Assembly: GCA_031255275.1 (NCBI GenBank) | Contig: JAIRSV010000069.1 | Span: 1-19,494 of the forward strand | Direction of reading: 5' to 3' | Source of the DNA: Proteiniphilum sp. | GTDB taxonomy: Bacteria; Bacteroidota; Bacteroidia; Bacteroidales; Dysgonomonadaceae | Length of the DNA stretch: 19,494 nt | Shown: positions 1 through 6,669 of the stretch, in pieces | How positions within the stretch are numbered: position 1 is the first letter of the stretch | Layout: the number at the start of each line of letters is the position of its first letter | Notes under the pieces: model-generated | Database searches by the model: none | Seen by the model: only the letters and a program-made list of their open reading frames with translations | Told to the model about the DNA's origin: nothing | Program-made: the position numbers and the translations under genes

Positions 1-74
1 ATCGTTCGTATAAGCGAATGGCGTCGGCGTCGTTTGCTGCACCGGAAGCGGAAGCGGCCGGCGATGCCGGATAG
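1..74 (+). CDS. C-terminal end of an unidentified protein (5' end outside window)
   Basis: The third plus-strand frame is open from the window edge to a TAG at 72-74 and encodes about 23 residues ending in an Ala/Glu/Gly-rich tail (ASFAAPEAEAAGDAG). A strong intrinsic terminator begins 27 bases after this stop, which is why I prefer this frame. Frame 1 is also open here but runs straight through the terminator hairpin. Low-complexity acidic/Ala tails are common on many bacterial proteins, so the family cannot be named from this fragment. Confidence 0.4.
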   Translation, partial: RSYKRMASASFAAPEAEAAGDAG

Positions 75-100
75 CTCCGTACGGATTACGGATATATTTC

Positions 101-141
101 CGGGGACTGTCTCTCAAAATGGGGCAGTCCCCGTTTTTTTT
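101..141 (+). terminator. Intrinsic terminator of the upstream gene
   Basis: A perfect 9-bp stem (CGGGGACTG at 101-109 pairing with CAGTCCCCG at 125-133) closes a 15-base loop and is followed by eight T residues (134-141). This is a classic rho-independent terminator on the plus strand, 27 bases past the probable stop codon at 72-74. Confidence 0.9.
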
Positions 142-156
142 AATGGAAAATGAACA

Positions 157-183
157 ACGGCGAAGCCTTTTTGACTTCGCCGT
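157..183. other. 9-bp perfect hairpin between two terminators
   Basis: ACGGCGAAG (157-165) pairs perfectly with CTTCGCCGT (175-183) around a 9-base loop. No U-tract follows on the plus strand; on the minus strand the T/A-rich stretch around 134-150 lies about 7-20 bases beyond. It may back up termination from either direction: it sits between the end of the first gene and the 3' end of the minus-strand hypothetical gene at 344. Confidence 0.55.
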
Positions 184-188
184 GCAAT

Positions 189-210
189 GCAAGCCGGGAG
201 GCTTGCTTTT
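189..210 (+). terminator. Second plus-strand terminator-like hairpin
   Basis: GCAAGCC (189-195) pairs with GGCTTGC (200-206) around a GGGA tetraloop and is followed by TTTT (207-210). The T-run is short, so termination is probably weaker than at 101-141. Positions 211-343 beyond it hold no gene I can support. Confidence 0.55.
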
Positions 211-343
211 ATCTTCGACGTGGCGGGACGCTACGCCGGGCAGGAGTTGTTTTTGTTTGTAATCTTCTTTATCGTTTGTCTGTTGGTTTATCGAAACAGT
301 CGCTCGCGCCCAGCGCAGAGTTCTTTTACCAGTTCAAACTGCC

Positions 344-1012
344 TTACGGTATTATCGCGTTCTGGATTTCGCTCCAGGGTCCTTTTTTGCCGCGGGTGTT
401 CTCCCAGCGGAGGGCGAAATATACGGTCTTTCCGCGTTGGTCGTTTTCGAACTGTAGCGTGAAGGGCGAGTTGGTGTCGATTTCGGAATGTATCAGCTCT
501 TCCCAGCGCGTGGGGGGCGTCTCGCTGAGCGACCAGCGGATTTCGGCGCCGTGCTGTCCGTCGGGTTTGCCTTTCTTGTGACGGCGTCCCTTTTCGAAAA
601 AGCGGATGGAGAGGCGTCCGATAACTGATGTGTCCACATCGGCATCGGGGGCTTGGTCGGCCACGGGAGAGGGCTTGCGGTCCGGAGACGGAACTACTAT
701 ACCCATGCTGCGGAGTTCGTCGGGAGTCACACGTGTGTTGCTTTGCAGGTTTTTCACCAGCAGTCGTAAAAGCTTTTCGTATGCCTTCCGCTGTTCGGTT
801 TTGGCGAACGTGATGGAAGGGGTGCGTGTGGCGGGATTTTCGTAGACTTCCCACGCCTCTTCCCACTTGGTCTTATGGGGCAGTAGCTCGTCGTCGAGCC
901 ATGTGCTGTCCAGAACCCATTGGGTACGGTTAATACTTGCTGTTTCGGCAATAATGCGTTGCGCCATATTGAAATCGGCGTCTTTAACCGGAATACTTTG
1001 ACGTCTACTCAT
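344..1012 (-). CDS. Conserved Bacteroidales hypothetical protein, 222 aa
   Basis: No function is known to me. The protein opens with MSRRQSIPVKDADFN, which I recognise as the start of a hypothetical family widespread in Bacteroides and Parabacteroides. It has three visible parts: an alpha-helical N-terminal half (about residues 1-100, rich in Trp, Glu and Lys), a Pro/Asp-rich linker near 105-130, and a beta-rich C-terminal segment with HGAEIRW, TPFTLQFE-like (SPFTLQFE) and VYFALRWENTRGKKGPWSE. The tail looks like a fibronectin-III-like beta sandwich ending in NAIIP. There is no signal peptide or membrane segment, so it is probably cytoplasmic. I chose ATG at 1012; a longer reading would need TTG at 1021. 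It lies 12 bases downstream of a repeat-encoded minus-strand frame and probably shares its promoter at 1453-1482. The gene is real with good confidence; its role is open. Confidence 0.8.
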   Translation of the reverse strand: MSRRQSIPVKDADFNMAQRIIAETASINRTQWVLDSTWLDDELLPHKTKWEEAWEVYENPATRTPSITFAKTEQRKAYEKLLRLLVKNLQSNTRVTPDELRSMGIVVPSPDRKPSPVADQAPDADVDTSVIGRLSIRFFEKGRRHKKGKPDGQHGAEIRWSLSETPPTRWEELIHSEIDTNSPFTLQFENDQRGKTVYFALRWENTRGKKGPWSEIQNAIIP

Positions 1013-1024
1013 TTTAATCAATTT

Positions 1025-1333
1025 TTAAAATTTATAATTAGGTGAAATTCTCGCAGGATTGAAATTATGAGCCATACGATTGAACGTATGATCTATCGGT
1101 TTAAATTTATGAGACAAAAGCTTGAACTTACGATCCATCGGTTTAAACTTATGAGACAAAAGTTTGAACTTATGACATATCGGTTTGAACTTATGAAACA
1201 AAAGTTTGAACGTATGATCCATCGGTTTAAACTTATGAGGCAAAAGTTTGAACGTATGATCTATCGGTTTGAACTTATAAAACAAAAGTTTGAACTTCGG
1301 AAAGAATGGTATATATTGTTCTTGTGCTGCCAT
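1025..1333 (-). CDS. Possible heptad-repeat protein encoded by the 21-bp repeat array, 102 aa
   Basis: This frame reads MAAQEQYIPFFPKFKLL and then about eleven seven-residue units of the type KFKLLSH / KFKPMDH, ending NYKF. It is very rich in Lys, Phe and His, would be strongly basic, and every unit keeps an aromatic at the same heptad position. The frame extends upstream to an ATG at 1492, but a consensus promoter at 1453-1482 would start transcription near 1447. I therefore prefer the internal ATG at 1333, which leaves a leader of about 115 bases. Base changes between repeat units fall more often on silent third positions in this strand than on the opposite one, weakly favouring coding here. 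It ends 12 bases before the 222-aa hypothetical gene, an operon-like spacing. It could equally be a non-coding repeat that happens to be open in both directions. Confidence 0.3.
   Translation of the reverse strand: MAAQEQYIPFFPKFKLLFYKFKPIDHTFKLLPHKFKPMDHTFKLLFHKFKPICHKFKLLSHKFKPMDRKFKLLSHKFKPIDHTFNRMAHNFNPARISPNYKF
1067..1297. repeat. 21-bp tandem repeat, 11 units, alternating A/B types (42-bp superperiod)
   Basis: Eleven consecutive 21-bp units fill 1067-1297 with no indels. Two variants alternate: type A resembles ATGATCYATCGGTTTRAACTT and type B resembles ATGAGACAAAAGTTTGAACTT. The conserved core is TTTRAACTTATGA. Because 21 is divisible by three, the array is open in aligned frames on both strands. 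On the plus strand it encodes units such as MIYRFKL/MRQKFEL within a 89-codon frame (1067-1336); on the minus strand it encodes KFKLLSH/KFKPMDH. A 21-bp period is also two helical turns of DNA, so a phased protein-binding array is possible. Confidence 0.95.
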
Positions 1334-1381
1334 TAGGTAGGGGGAAATAAAAATTAAAAAAAACCAGTAACCCACCAAATT

Positions 1382-1412
1382 GCCTCCTTTCTGTGCGGGA
1401 GGCCTGTTTTTT
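1382..1412 (+). terminator. Terminator-like hairpin flanking the 21-bp repeat array
   Basis: GCCTCC (1382-1387) pairs with GGAGGC (1398-1403) around a 10-base loop, followed after three bases by TTTTTT (1407-1412). It would stop plus-strand transcripts that cross the repeat array, protecting the divergent region. On the minus strand the same hairpin would sit in the leader of the transcript from the promoter at 1453-1482. Confidence 0.5.
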
Positions 1413-1452
1413 AATCCGTATTCGAAACAAATTCCACAATTGAATACGATTG

Positions 1453-1482
1453 CAAATGTAAATAAGTTTCGTAAAAAACCAA
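1453..1482 (-). promoter_or_regulatory. Bacteroidetes-type promoter for the repeat/hypothetical locus
   Basis: Read on the minus strand, TTG (1482-1480) is followed by exactly 19 bases and then TACATTTG (1460-1453). This matches the Bacteroidetes primary-sigma consensus TTG-N19-21-TAnnTTTG in every defined base. Transcription should begin near 1447 and run through the 21-bp repeats into the 222-aa gene. Confidence 0.75.
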
Positions 1483-1492
1483 CTTTTTTCAT

Positions 1493-1778
1493 AGAAAAAT
1501 TAGTTTTTAATTATGAATTATTATTTGTGAAAACGGATTTCTTCACTTCTTAAAAAAAATCATTTTCAATTCGCCACATTAATAAAGCTTCTCTACTTCT
1601 CCAAAAAATAATTTATAATTAGTACCTGTGATTTTGCATTAACTTCACGGGAATTTGATTTTATCCGTGGAACAGTGGCTGAGTTTTAAGATAAAAACTT
1701 TACATTTGCATATCGGAGCATACGCCGATTTTATTAGAGAGAAAAAGTGTAAATCAATAAATCATCAAATCGTTTTAA
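1493..1778 (+). promoter_or_regulatory. AT-rich divergent intergenic region; candidate promoter near 1679-1708 for the nucleotidyltransferase operon
   Basis: This 286-bp stretch is markedly more AT-rich than the flanking genes and holds no gene I can support. A -7 box TACATTTG lies at 1701-1708. The -33 position has CTG at 1679-1681, 19 bases upstream, one base off TTG. Transcription would start near 1715, leaving a leader of about 64 bases before the ATG at 1779. Confidence 0.5.
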
Positions 1779-2684
1779 ATGAAACCTACTTTATTTGTAT
1801 TGGCAGCGGGAATGGGAAGCCGTTATGGAGGACTGAAACAATTGGACGGATTAGGCCCGAGCGGCGAGACCATTATGGATTATTCTATTTACGACGCGGT
1901 GAATGCCGGCTTCGGAAAGCTGGTTTTCGTGATCCGTAAGTCGTTTGAAGATGATTTCAGGGAAAAAATCGTCAGTAAGTATGAGAAAAAAATACCGGTG
2001 GAACTGGTATTCCAAGAATTGGATATGTTGCCGGAGGGTTTTACGCCTCCTCCCGGCCGTGTGAAGCCGTGGGGCACCAACCATGCCGTGATGATGGGAA
2101 AAGAGGTAATCAATGAGCCGTTTGCGGTAATCAATGCTGACGATTTCTACGGACGCGAGAGCTACAAGGCGCTGGCTGATTATCTTTCCGCATTGGAAAG
2201 GAGTGAAAACCGGTATTGCATGGTCGGCTACCGTATAGGGAACACCCTCTCCGAAAGCGGAACCGTAGCCCGCGGCGTATGCGAGACCGATGAAGACCGC
2301 AACCTCACCGGCGTGGTGGAACGGACACAGGTGATGCGCGTGGACGGAAAAGTAAGTTACAGGGACGAAAACGACCGATGGGTCGCCATCGACGACAACA
2401 CCCCCGTCTCCATGAACATGTGGGGGTTCACGCCCGACTATTTCAAGTATTCCGACGATTATTTCGTCCAGTTCCTGAAAGAGAACGCGGAGAATATCAA
2501 GGCGGAGTTTTTCATACCGCTCCTGGTCAATCACCTCATCGTTGCGGGAGAAGCCTCCGTAAAAGTCCTCGACACACCCTCAGGATGGTTTGGCGTTACC
2601 TACGCCGAAGACCGCCCCGGAGTGGTCGCCAGACTGAAAAGCCTTGCAGAAAAAGGAATTTATCCCTCCCCCCTGTGGCAGTAA
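1779..2684 (+). CDS. NTP_transferase-family nucleotidyltransferase (NDP-sugar synthase-like), 301 aa
   Basis: This is a Rossmann-like nucleotidyltransferase of the NTP_transferase superfamily, which couples a nucleoside triphosphate to a sugar-phosphate or similar phospho-acceptor with release of pyrophosphate. The N-terminal loop LAAGMGSRYGGLKQ (residues 8-21) is the nucleotide-binding signature with its conserved Arg and Lys. PWGTNHAV (97-104) contributes base contacts. NADDFYG (119-125) carries the Asp that binds the catalytic metal. No C-terminal left-handed beta-helix is present, unlike RmlA- or GlmU-type enzymes of greater length, and no fused kinase is seen. The substrate cannot be told from sequence. 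It is cytoplasmic. The corC-like gene starts 33 bases downstream, so the two are probably co-transcribed, although their functions are not obviously related. The start ATG at 1779 is supported by the signature lying immediately after it. Confidence 0.88.
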   Translation: MKPTLFVLAAGMGSRYGGLKQLDGLGPSGETIMDYSIYDAVNAGFGKLVFVIRKSFEDDFREKIVSKYEKKIPVELVFQELDMLPEGFTPPPGRVKPWGTNHAVMMGKEVINEPFAVINADDFYGRESYKALADYLSALERSENRYCMVGYRIGNTLSESGTVARGVCETDEDRNLTGVVERTQVMRVDGKVSYRDENDRWVAIDDNTPVSMNMWGFTPDYFKYSDDYFVQFLKENAENIKAEFFIPLLVNHLIVAGEASVKVLDTPSGWFGVTYAEDRPGVVARLKSLAEKGIYPSPLWQ

Positions 2685-2717
2685 GATCCGCATAATTCCG
2701 TCTCACCGAAGCCTGCC

Positions 2718-4037
2718 ATGTGGATAGATCTCATTATCATTCTTATACTGATCCTTTTCAACGGTTTTTTTGCCCTGTCCGAGATAGCCATTGTCTCAAC
2801 AAAGAAAGACAGGCTGGAAGCCGAACGGAAAAACGGTAAGGAAGGAGCCGAACGGGCGCTGAAGCTGCGTTCCGATCCCGATAATTTTCTATCCTCCGTG
2901 CAGGTGGGAATCACACTGATCGGCATCATCAACGGAGCCTACGGAGGACAGGCTTTTGCCGTCCATTTAGCCCCCTTCCTGCAACAGTTTCCGGCGATAG
3001 CCCCCTTTGCCGAAGTCATTTCCATGATCATCGCAGTGTTTCTGATCACCTACGTTTCCATTGTGATAGGGGAACTGGTACCCAAAACCATCGCGCTGAA
3101 CAACTCCGGGAAAATGGCAATAGCGGTAGCGCCCACCATCCATGCGATAAGTATTATTTTCTATCCGTTCGTGAAACTGCTGTCGGTATCAACCGGCTTT
3201 GTCAACCGGCTGATAGGCCTGAAACCAAAAGAGGAAGTAGTTTCGGAAATGGAACTGCGCGCCATGTTGAAAACGGCCTCCCATGAGGGCGTGATCGACG
3301 CGGAAGAGAATATTATCCACGAACAGGTTTTTTATTTCTCCGATAAGCGGGCAATCCACCTCATGACACACCGCACGGACGTGGAATGGGTAGACATAAG
3401 CAAAAGCCGGGAAGAGATCATAGAGGATCTGCTGCAGACGAAACACAGCAAGATCCTCGCCTGCAGGAAAGAGATAGACGATTTTGCAGGCACCGTCTCC
3501 ATGCGGGATTTCCTGTTGCGGCTCAATAATAAGAGAGATCTGTTCTCGATAGAAGAGCTGATCATGGAACCGATCATCGTCCCCAACAATCTGCCGGCGC
3601 AGAAAGTGCTCGAAAACTTCAAGAACAACCACAAGTTTGTCGCCGTAGTAGTAGATGAATACGGAAGCCTCGACGGCATAATCACTATCCACGACATATT
3701 CGAGAATCTGGTAGGTGCTATCCCGGAAGAAACCGATGACGAATTCCCGGACCCGCTCATCTTCATGCGCGACGACCATTCGGCTTTAGTGAGCGGGGAA
3801 GCGCCCATAGAGATCCTGTCGCAGATGGACGAAGATTTCATCGTAAATTTCGACAGGATCGATTATTCCACGGTAGCCGGTTTCGTATTTGAATGTATCA
3901 ACAAGATCCCGGCGGTGGGAGACCGGTTTGATTATGACAATCTTCATTTCGAGATAGTGGATGTGGATGGAAACAAAATAGATAAAGTTATAGTAACAAA
4001 AAAAATGAAAGATAAGGATGAAGAACCGATGCAGTGA
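2718..4037 (+). CDS. CorC/CNNM-type transmembrane CBS protein (hemolysin family), 439 aa
   Basis: This is a DUF21-CBS-CorC_HlyC protein of the inner membrane, a family linked to Mg2+/Co2+ transport or divalent-cation homeostasis. Residues 1 to about 165 form the DUF21 domain with about four hydrophobic segments, including FFALSEIAIVS (17-27) and the conserved GELVPKTIAL (118-127). Residues about 205-335 hold two CBS motifs, the second with VVDEYGSLDGIITIHD (311-326). The C-terminal 355-430 region (YSTVAGFV...HFEIVDVDG) is the transporter-associated domain. The length and domain order are normal for the family. The gene follows the nucleotidyltransferase with a 33-base gap. The historical name hemolysin should not be taken as evidence of haemolytic activity; the transported ion is not determined by sequence. 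Confidence 0.92.
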   Translation: MWIDLIIILILILFNGFFALSEIAIVSTKKDRLEAERKNGKEGAERALKLRSDPDNFLSSVQVGITLIGIINGAYGGQAFAVHLAPFLQQFPAIAPFAEVISMIIAVFLITYVSIVIGELVPKTIALNNSGKMAIAVAPTIHAISIIFYPFVKLLSVSTGFVNRLIGLKPKEEVVSEMELRAMLKTASHEGVIDAEENIIHEQVFYFSDKRAIHLMTHRTDVEWVDISKSREEIIEDLLQTKHSKILACRKEIDDFAGTVSMRDFLLRLNNKRDLFSIEELIMEPIIVPNNLPAQKVLENFKNNHKFVAVVVDEYGSLDGIITIHDIFENLVGAIPEETDDEFPDPLIFMRDDHSALVSGEAPIEILSQMDEDFIVNFDRIDYSTVAGFVFECINKIPAVGDRFDYDNLHFEIVDVDGNKIDKVIVTKKMKDKDEEPMQ

Positions 4038-4044
4038 TTAAAGG

Positions 4045-4068
4045 TTTTTATGTTATATAACACAAAAA
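4045..4068. promoter_or_regulatory. Candidate operator palindrome upstream of the galactose operon
   Basis: TGTTATATAACA at 4051-4062 is a perfect 12-bp palindrome. It extends with one mismatched pair (A4050/C4063) to flanking TTTTT (4045-4049) and AAAAA (4064-4068). It lies about 35 bases upstream of the -7 box at 4097-4104, a suitable place for a dimeric regulator. It also lies just after the corC-like stop codon and might instead be a weak AT-rich terminator. Confidence 0.4.
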
Positions 4069-4096
4069 AAACTCAGGTCACATCGGAAATCCGTAC

Positions 4097-4104
4097 TACT
4101 TTTG
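4097..4104 (+). promoter_or_regulatory. -7 promoter box of the galactose operon
   Basis: TACTTTTG matches TAnnTTTG. No TTG is found 19-21 bases upstream, which suggests the promoter may depend on an activator. The expected start near 4110 leaves a leader of about 55 bases before galM. Confidence 0.5.
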
Positions 4105-4165
4105 CACAGATTTTAAGAAAGAATCAATCTTCATCAATATCTTAGTTTAAAATCCAAGAAATTAC

Positions 4166-5248
4166 ATGGACAAATTGTACAGCAAATCCGGTTTGCTTGT
4201 CGGAGCTTTTCAAAAAACGATAGAGGGCAGGCAAACCGGATTATACATTCTGACGAATAAAAACGGATGCGAACTGGCAGTCACCAATTACGGCGCCAAA
4301 ATAGTTTCGCTGATGATGCCCGACAGGGACGGCACTTTGGTTGACGTCGTATTAGGGCACAATACAATCGATGAGTATCTGGCCTCGGAAGAAGCCTATT
4401 TTGGCGCCGTATGCGGCAGAACGGCCAACCGGATCGCCAACGGGCGTTTTACCCTCGAAGGAAAAGAATACCGGCTGGCAGTCAACAACGGCCCTAACTC
4501 GCTCCACGGAGGAATCAAAGGATTTAACGCCGTGGTCTGGGAGGTGAGGAATCTGACCGGCCAAAGCATCGAGTTATCTTACCTCTCGGCAGACGGCGAA
4601 GAGGGATTTCCGGGCAACCTGCTCGTCACCCTGACTTATACTCTGACGGATGACAACGCTTTGGATATCCGGTATAAAGCCGTTACGGATAAGGCTACCA
4701 TTCTGAATCTCACCAATCACTCCTATTTTAATCTCTCCGGACAGGGCGACCCGTCCGTCGCAGATCATCTGCTTATGCTTAACGCTGACAGTTATCTGCC
4801 AACCGATGACACGGCCATACCTTACGGCGACGCGGAACCGGTGAAGGGAACTCCGTTCGATTTTACCGAACCTCACGCCATCGGAGAGCGGATTGATGAT
4901 GATTTCGAACAGTTGCATTTCGGCAAAGGATATGACCATAACTATCTTTTGAATAAGGATACGGCCGACGAATATGCTTATGCGGGTTACTGCTTCTCCC
5001 CGAAGACGGGCATTAAAATGGAGATATATACTGCCGAACCGGGCATGCAGGTATATACCGGCAACTGGATGACCGGCAATTTCGCCGGTAAGCGGGGGAT
5101 GCATTATCCCGCCAGGTCGGCTGTCTGTTTCGAGACCCAGCATTACCCCGACAGCATCAACAAGCCGACGTATCCGTCGGTGATCCTGCGGCCGGGCGAA
5201 ACTTTCGAGTCGAGAACAACCTGCCGGTTTCTGACGGGAGAATCTTGA
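4166..5248 (+). CDS. galM: Aldose 1-epimerase (galactose mutarotase)
   Basis: GalM interconverts the alpha and beta anomers of galactose (and glucose), supplying alpha-galactose to galactokinase. The 360-residue length is typical. Signature residues are visible: R89 in GRTANRIANGRF (84-95), H114 in NSLHGG, H185 in NLTNHSYFNL (the presumed general acid), D257 in GYDHNY, and E323 in CFETQHYPDS (the presumed catalytic base). There is no Sec or lipoprotein signal, so this copy is cytoplasmic, unlike the secreted mutarotases that many Bacteroidetes encode in glycan loci. It is the first gene of galM-transporter-galK; the transporter starts 62 bases downstream across a very AT-rich gap. Expression is likely driven from the -7 box at 4097-4104. 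Confidence 0.95.
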   Translation: MDKLYSKSGLLVGAFQKTIEGRQTGLYILTNKNGCELAVTNYGAKIVSLMMPDRDGTLVDVVLGHNTIDEYLASEEAYFGAVCGRTANRIANGRFTLEGKEYRLAVNNGPNSLHGGIKGFNAVVWEVRNLTGQSIELSYLSADGEEGFPGNLLVTLTYTLTDDNALDIRYKAVTDKATILNLTNHSYFNLSGQGDPSVADHLLMLNADSYLPTDDTAIPYGDAEPVKGTPFDFTEPHAIGERIDDDFEQLHFGKGYDHNYLLNKDTADEYAYAGYCFSPKTGIKMEIYTAEPGMQVYTGNWMTGNFAGKRGMHYPARSAVCFETQHYPDSINKPTYPSVILRPGETFESRTTCRFLTGES

Positions 5249-5310
5249 TATAATCTTGTTTTGAGCTATATAATTTTATAAATTAACAATCAATAATTAA
5301 ATCAAAAAGT

Positions 5311-6642
5311 ATGAACATTACAACTGATCAAAAAACGAATCGGATAGTACCGATTATCACAATGATCTTCCTCTTCGGAATGATCTCGTTTGTTACGAAT
5401 TTAGCGTCGCCCATGGGTGACATTCTAAAGTATCAATTTAGTGTAGATAACTGGATGGGGACTTTAGGCGTGCTCTGTAATTTTATCGCCTACGCAGTAA
5501 TGGGTATCCCGGCAGGGAATATGCTGCAGAAACACGGTTATAAAAAAACGGCGTTGCTGGCAATTATCGTGGGCTTTGTAGGAGTAGGCATACAGACTAT
5601 CTCAGGGACGATTGAGGACATTACCGCTTTCGGCGTTTATTTATTAGGCGCTTTTGTCGCCGGTTTGTCAATGACTTTGCTGAATACCGTTGTGAACCCC
5701 ATGTTGAATACATTAGGCGGTGGAGGTAACAAGGGTAACCGGTTAATCCAGCTCGGCGGTTCATTCAATTCTCTCTGCGGTACGACAGTTATTATTCTGA
5801 CAGGTATTCTTATTCCGCAGGGTATCAAAAATGCCGAAATTAAAAACGTATTTCCGCTCATGTTTGCGGCATTGGCCGTTTTTGTTTTTGCTTTTATCGT
5901 TATCTCTCTTGCCAATATTCCGGAAAAAAAGAAAGAGGTTAAGGTGGTTGCAGAGAAATCTCCCTATAGCGCCCTCTCCTTCCGGCACTTTATATTGGGT
6001 GCGATCGGTATTTTCGTATATGTAGGGGTTGAAGTGGGAATTCCTAACGTATTGCAGAAGTGGTTACAAAACGCTGATTTGAATGTATTGAACTTAGGTG
6101 CAAGTGGCGGAGCGGAAGCTATCGCCGGCTCCGTGGCGGCAACCTATTGGCTTATGATGTTGTTCGGACGGCTTTTTGGCGCCAGTGTCGGCAGTAAGGT
6201 TTCCGCTAAATCAATGTTGACGGTAGCCTCTGCTTTGGGTGCGCTGTTGGTGTTGGGAGCAATATTTGTACCCGCTGACAGTTTTGTGAACCTGCCTGTA
6301 TTCAAGAATAACGCAGAAGGGCTTTTCGGTTTGGCGAATATACCTGTCAGCGCTGCTTTGCTGGTTCTTTGCGGACTGTGTACATCGATTATGTGGGGTG
6401 GTATTTTCAATCTTGCCGTTGAGGGACTCGGTAAATATACGGAAAAGGCATCCGGATATTTTATGGTACTTGTTTGCGGTGGCGGTATATTGCCGTTAAT
6501 ACAAAATGGTATTGTTGATTTGACGGGAGGAAAGGGGTATCTCACCAGTTACTGGCTTATTGTTGCAGGATTGGCTTATTTGTTATTCTATGCTCTGCTC
6601 GGATCAAAGAATGTAAATAAAAATATTCCGGTTAACGATTGA
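5311..6642 (+). CDS. Glucose/galactose MFS transporter (FHS family, GluP/FucP-like), 443 aa
   Basis: This is a sugar:H+ symporter of the fucose-galactose-glucose:H+ branch of the major facilitator superfamily, bringing hexose across the inner membrane. It is hydrophobic throughout with about twelve predicted helices. Features seen are FLFGMISFVTNLASPMGDILK (first helix and loop, about residues 20-40), a positively charged 2-3 loop with MLQKHGYKKTALL, a Lys/Glu-rich central cytoplasmic loop near 205-220 (IPEKKKEVKVVAEK), and a C-terminal VNKNIPVND tail. Its place between galM and galK makes galactose the likely physiological substrate; glucose is possible because the family often accepts both. 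It starts 62 bases after galM and ends 27 bases before galK, consistent with one mRNA. Confidence 0.9.
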   Translation: MNITTDQKTNRIVPIITMIFLFGMISFVTNLASPMGDILKYQFSVDNWMGTLGVLCNFIAYAVMGIPAGNMLQKHGYKKTALLAIIVGFVGVGIQTISGTIEDITAFGVYLLGAFVAGLSMTLLNTVVNPMLNTLGGGGNKGNRLIQLGGSFNSLCGTTVIILTGILIPQGIKNAEIKNVFPLMFAALAVFVFAFIVISLANIPEKKKEVKVVAEKSPYSALSFRHFILGAIGIFVYVGVEVGIPNVLQKWLQNADLNVLNLGASGGAEAIAGSVAATYWLMMLFGRLFGASVGSKVSAKSMLTVASALGALLVLGAIFVPADSFVNLPVFKNNAEGLFGLANIPVSAALLVLCGLCTSIMWGGIFNLAVEGLGKYTEKASGYFMVLVCGGGILPLIQNGIVDLTGGKGYLTSYWLIVAGLAYLLFYALLGSKNVNKNIPVND

Positions 6643-6669
6643 TTTTTCAACACACGAGGCAATAAAAAT

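Noticed and set aside
1067..1297. CRISPR array
   Set aside because: The 21-bp units are contiguous with no unique spacers, and no cas genes are present.
1067..1336. Plus-strand 89-codon repeat frame as a gene
   Set aside because: No plus-strand promoter was found upstream, and variation between units is mostly amino-acid changing in this frame. It is kept only as a repeat, although a terminator-like hairpin at 1382-1412 leaves some doubt.
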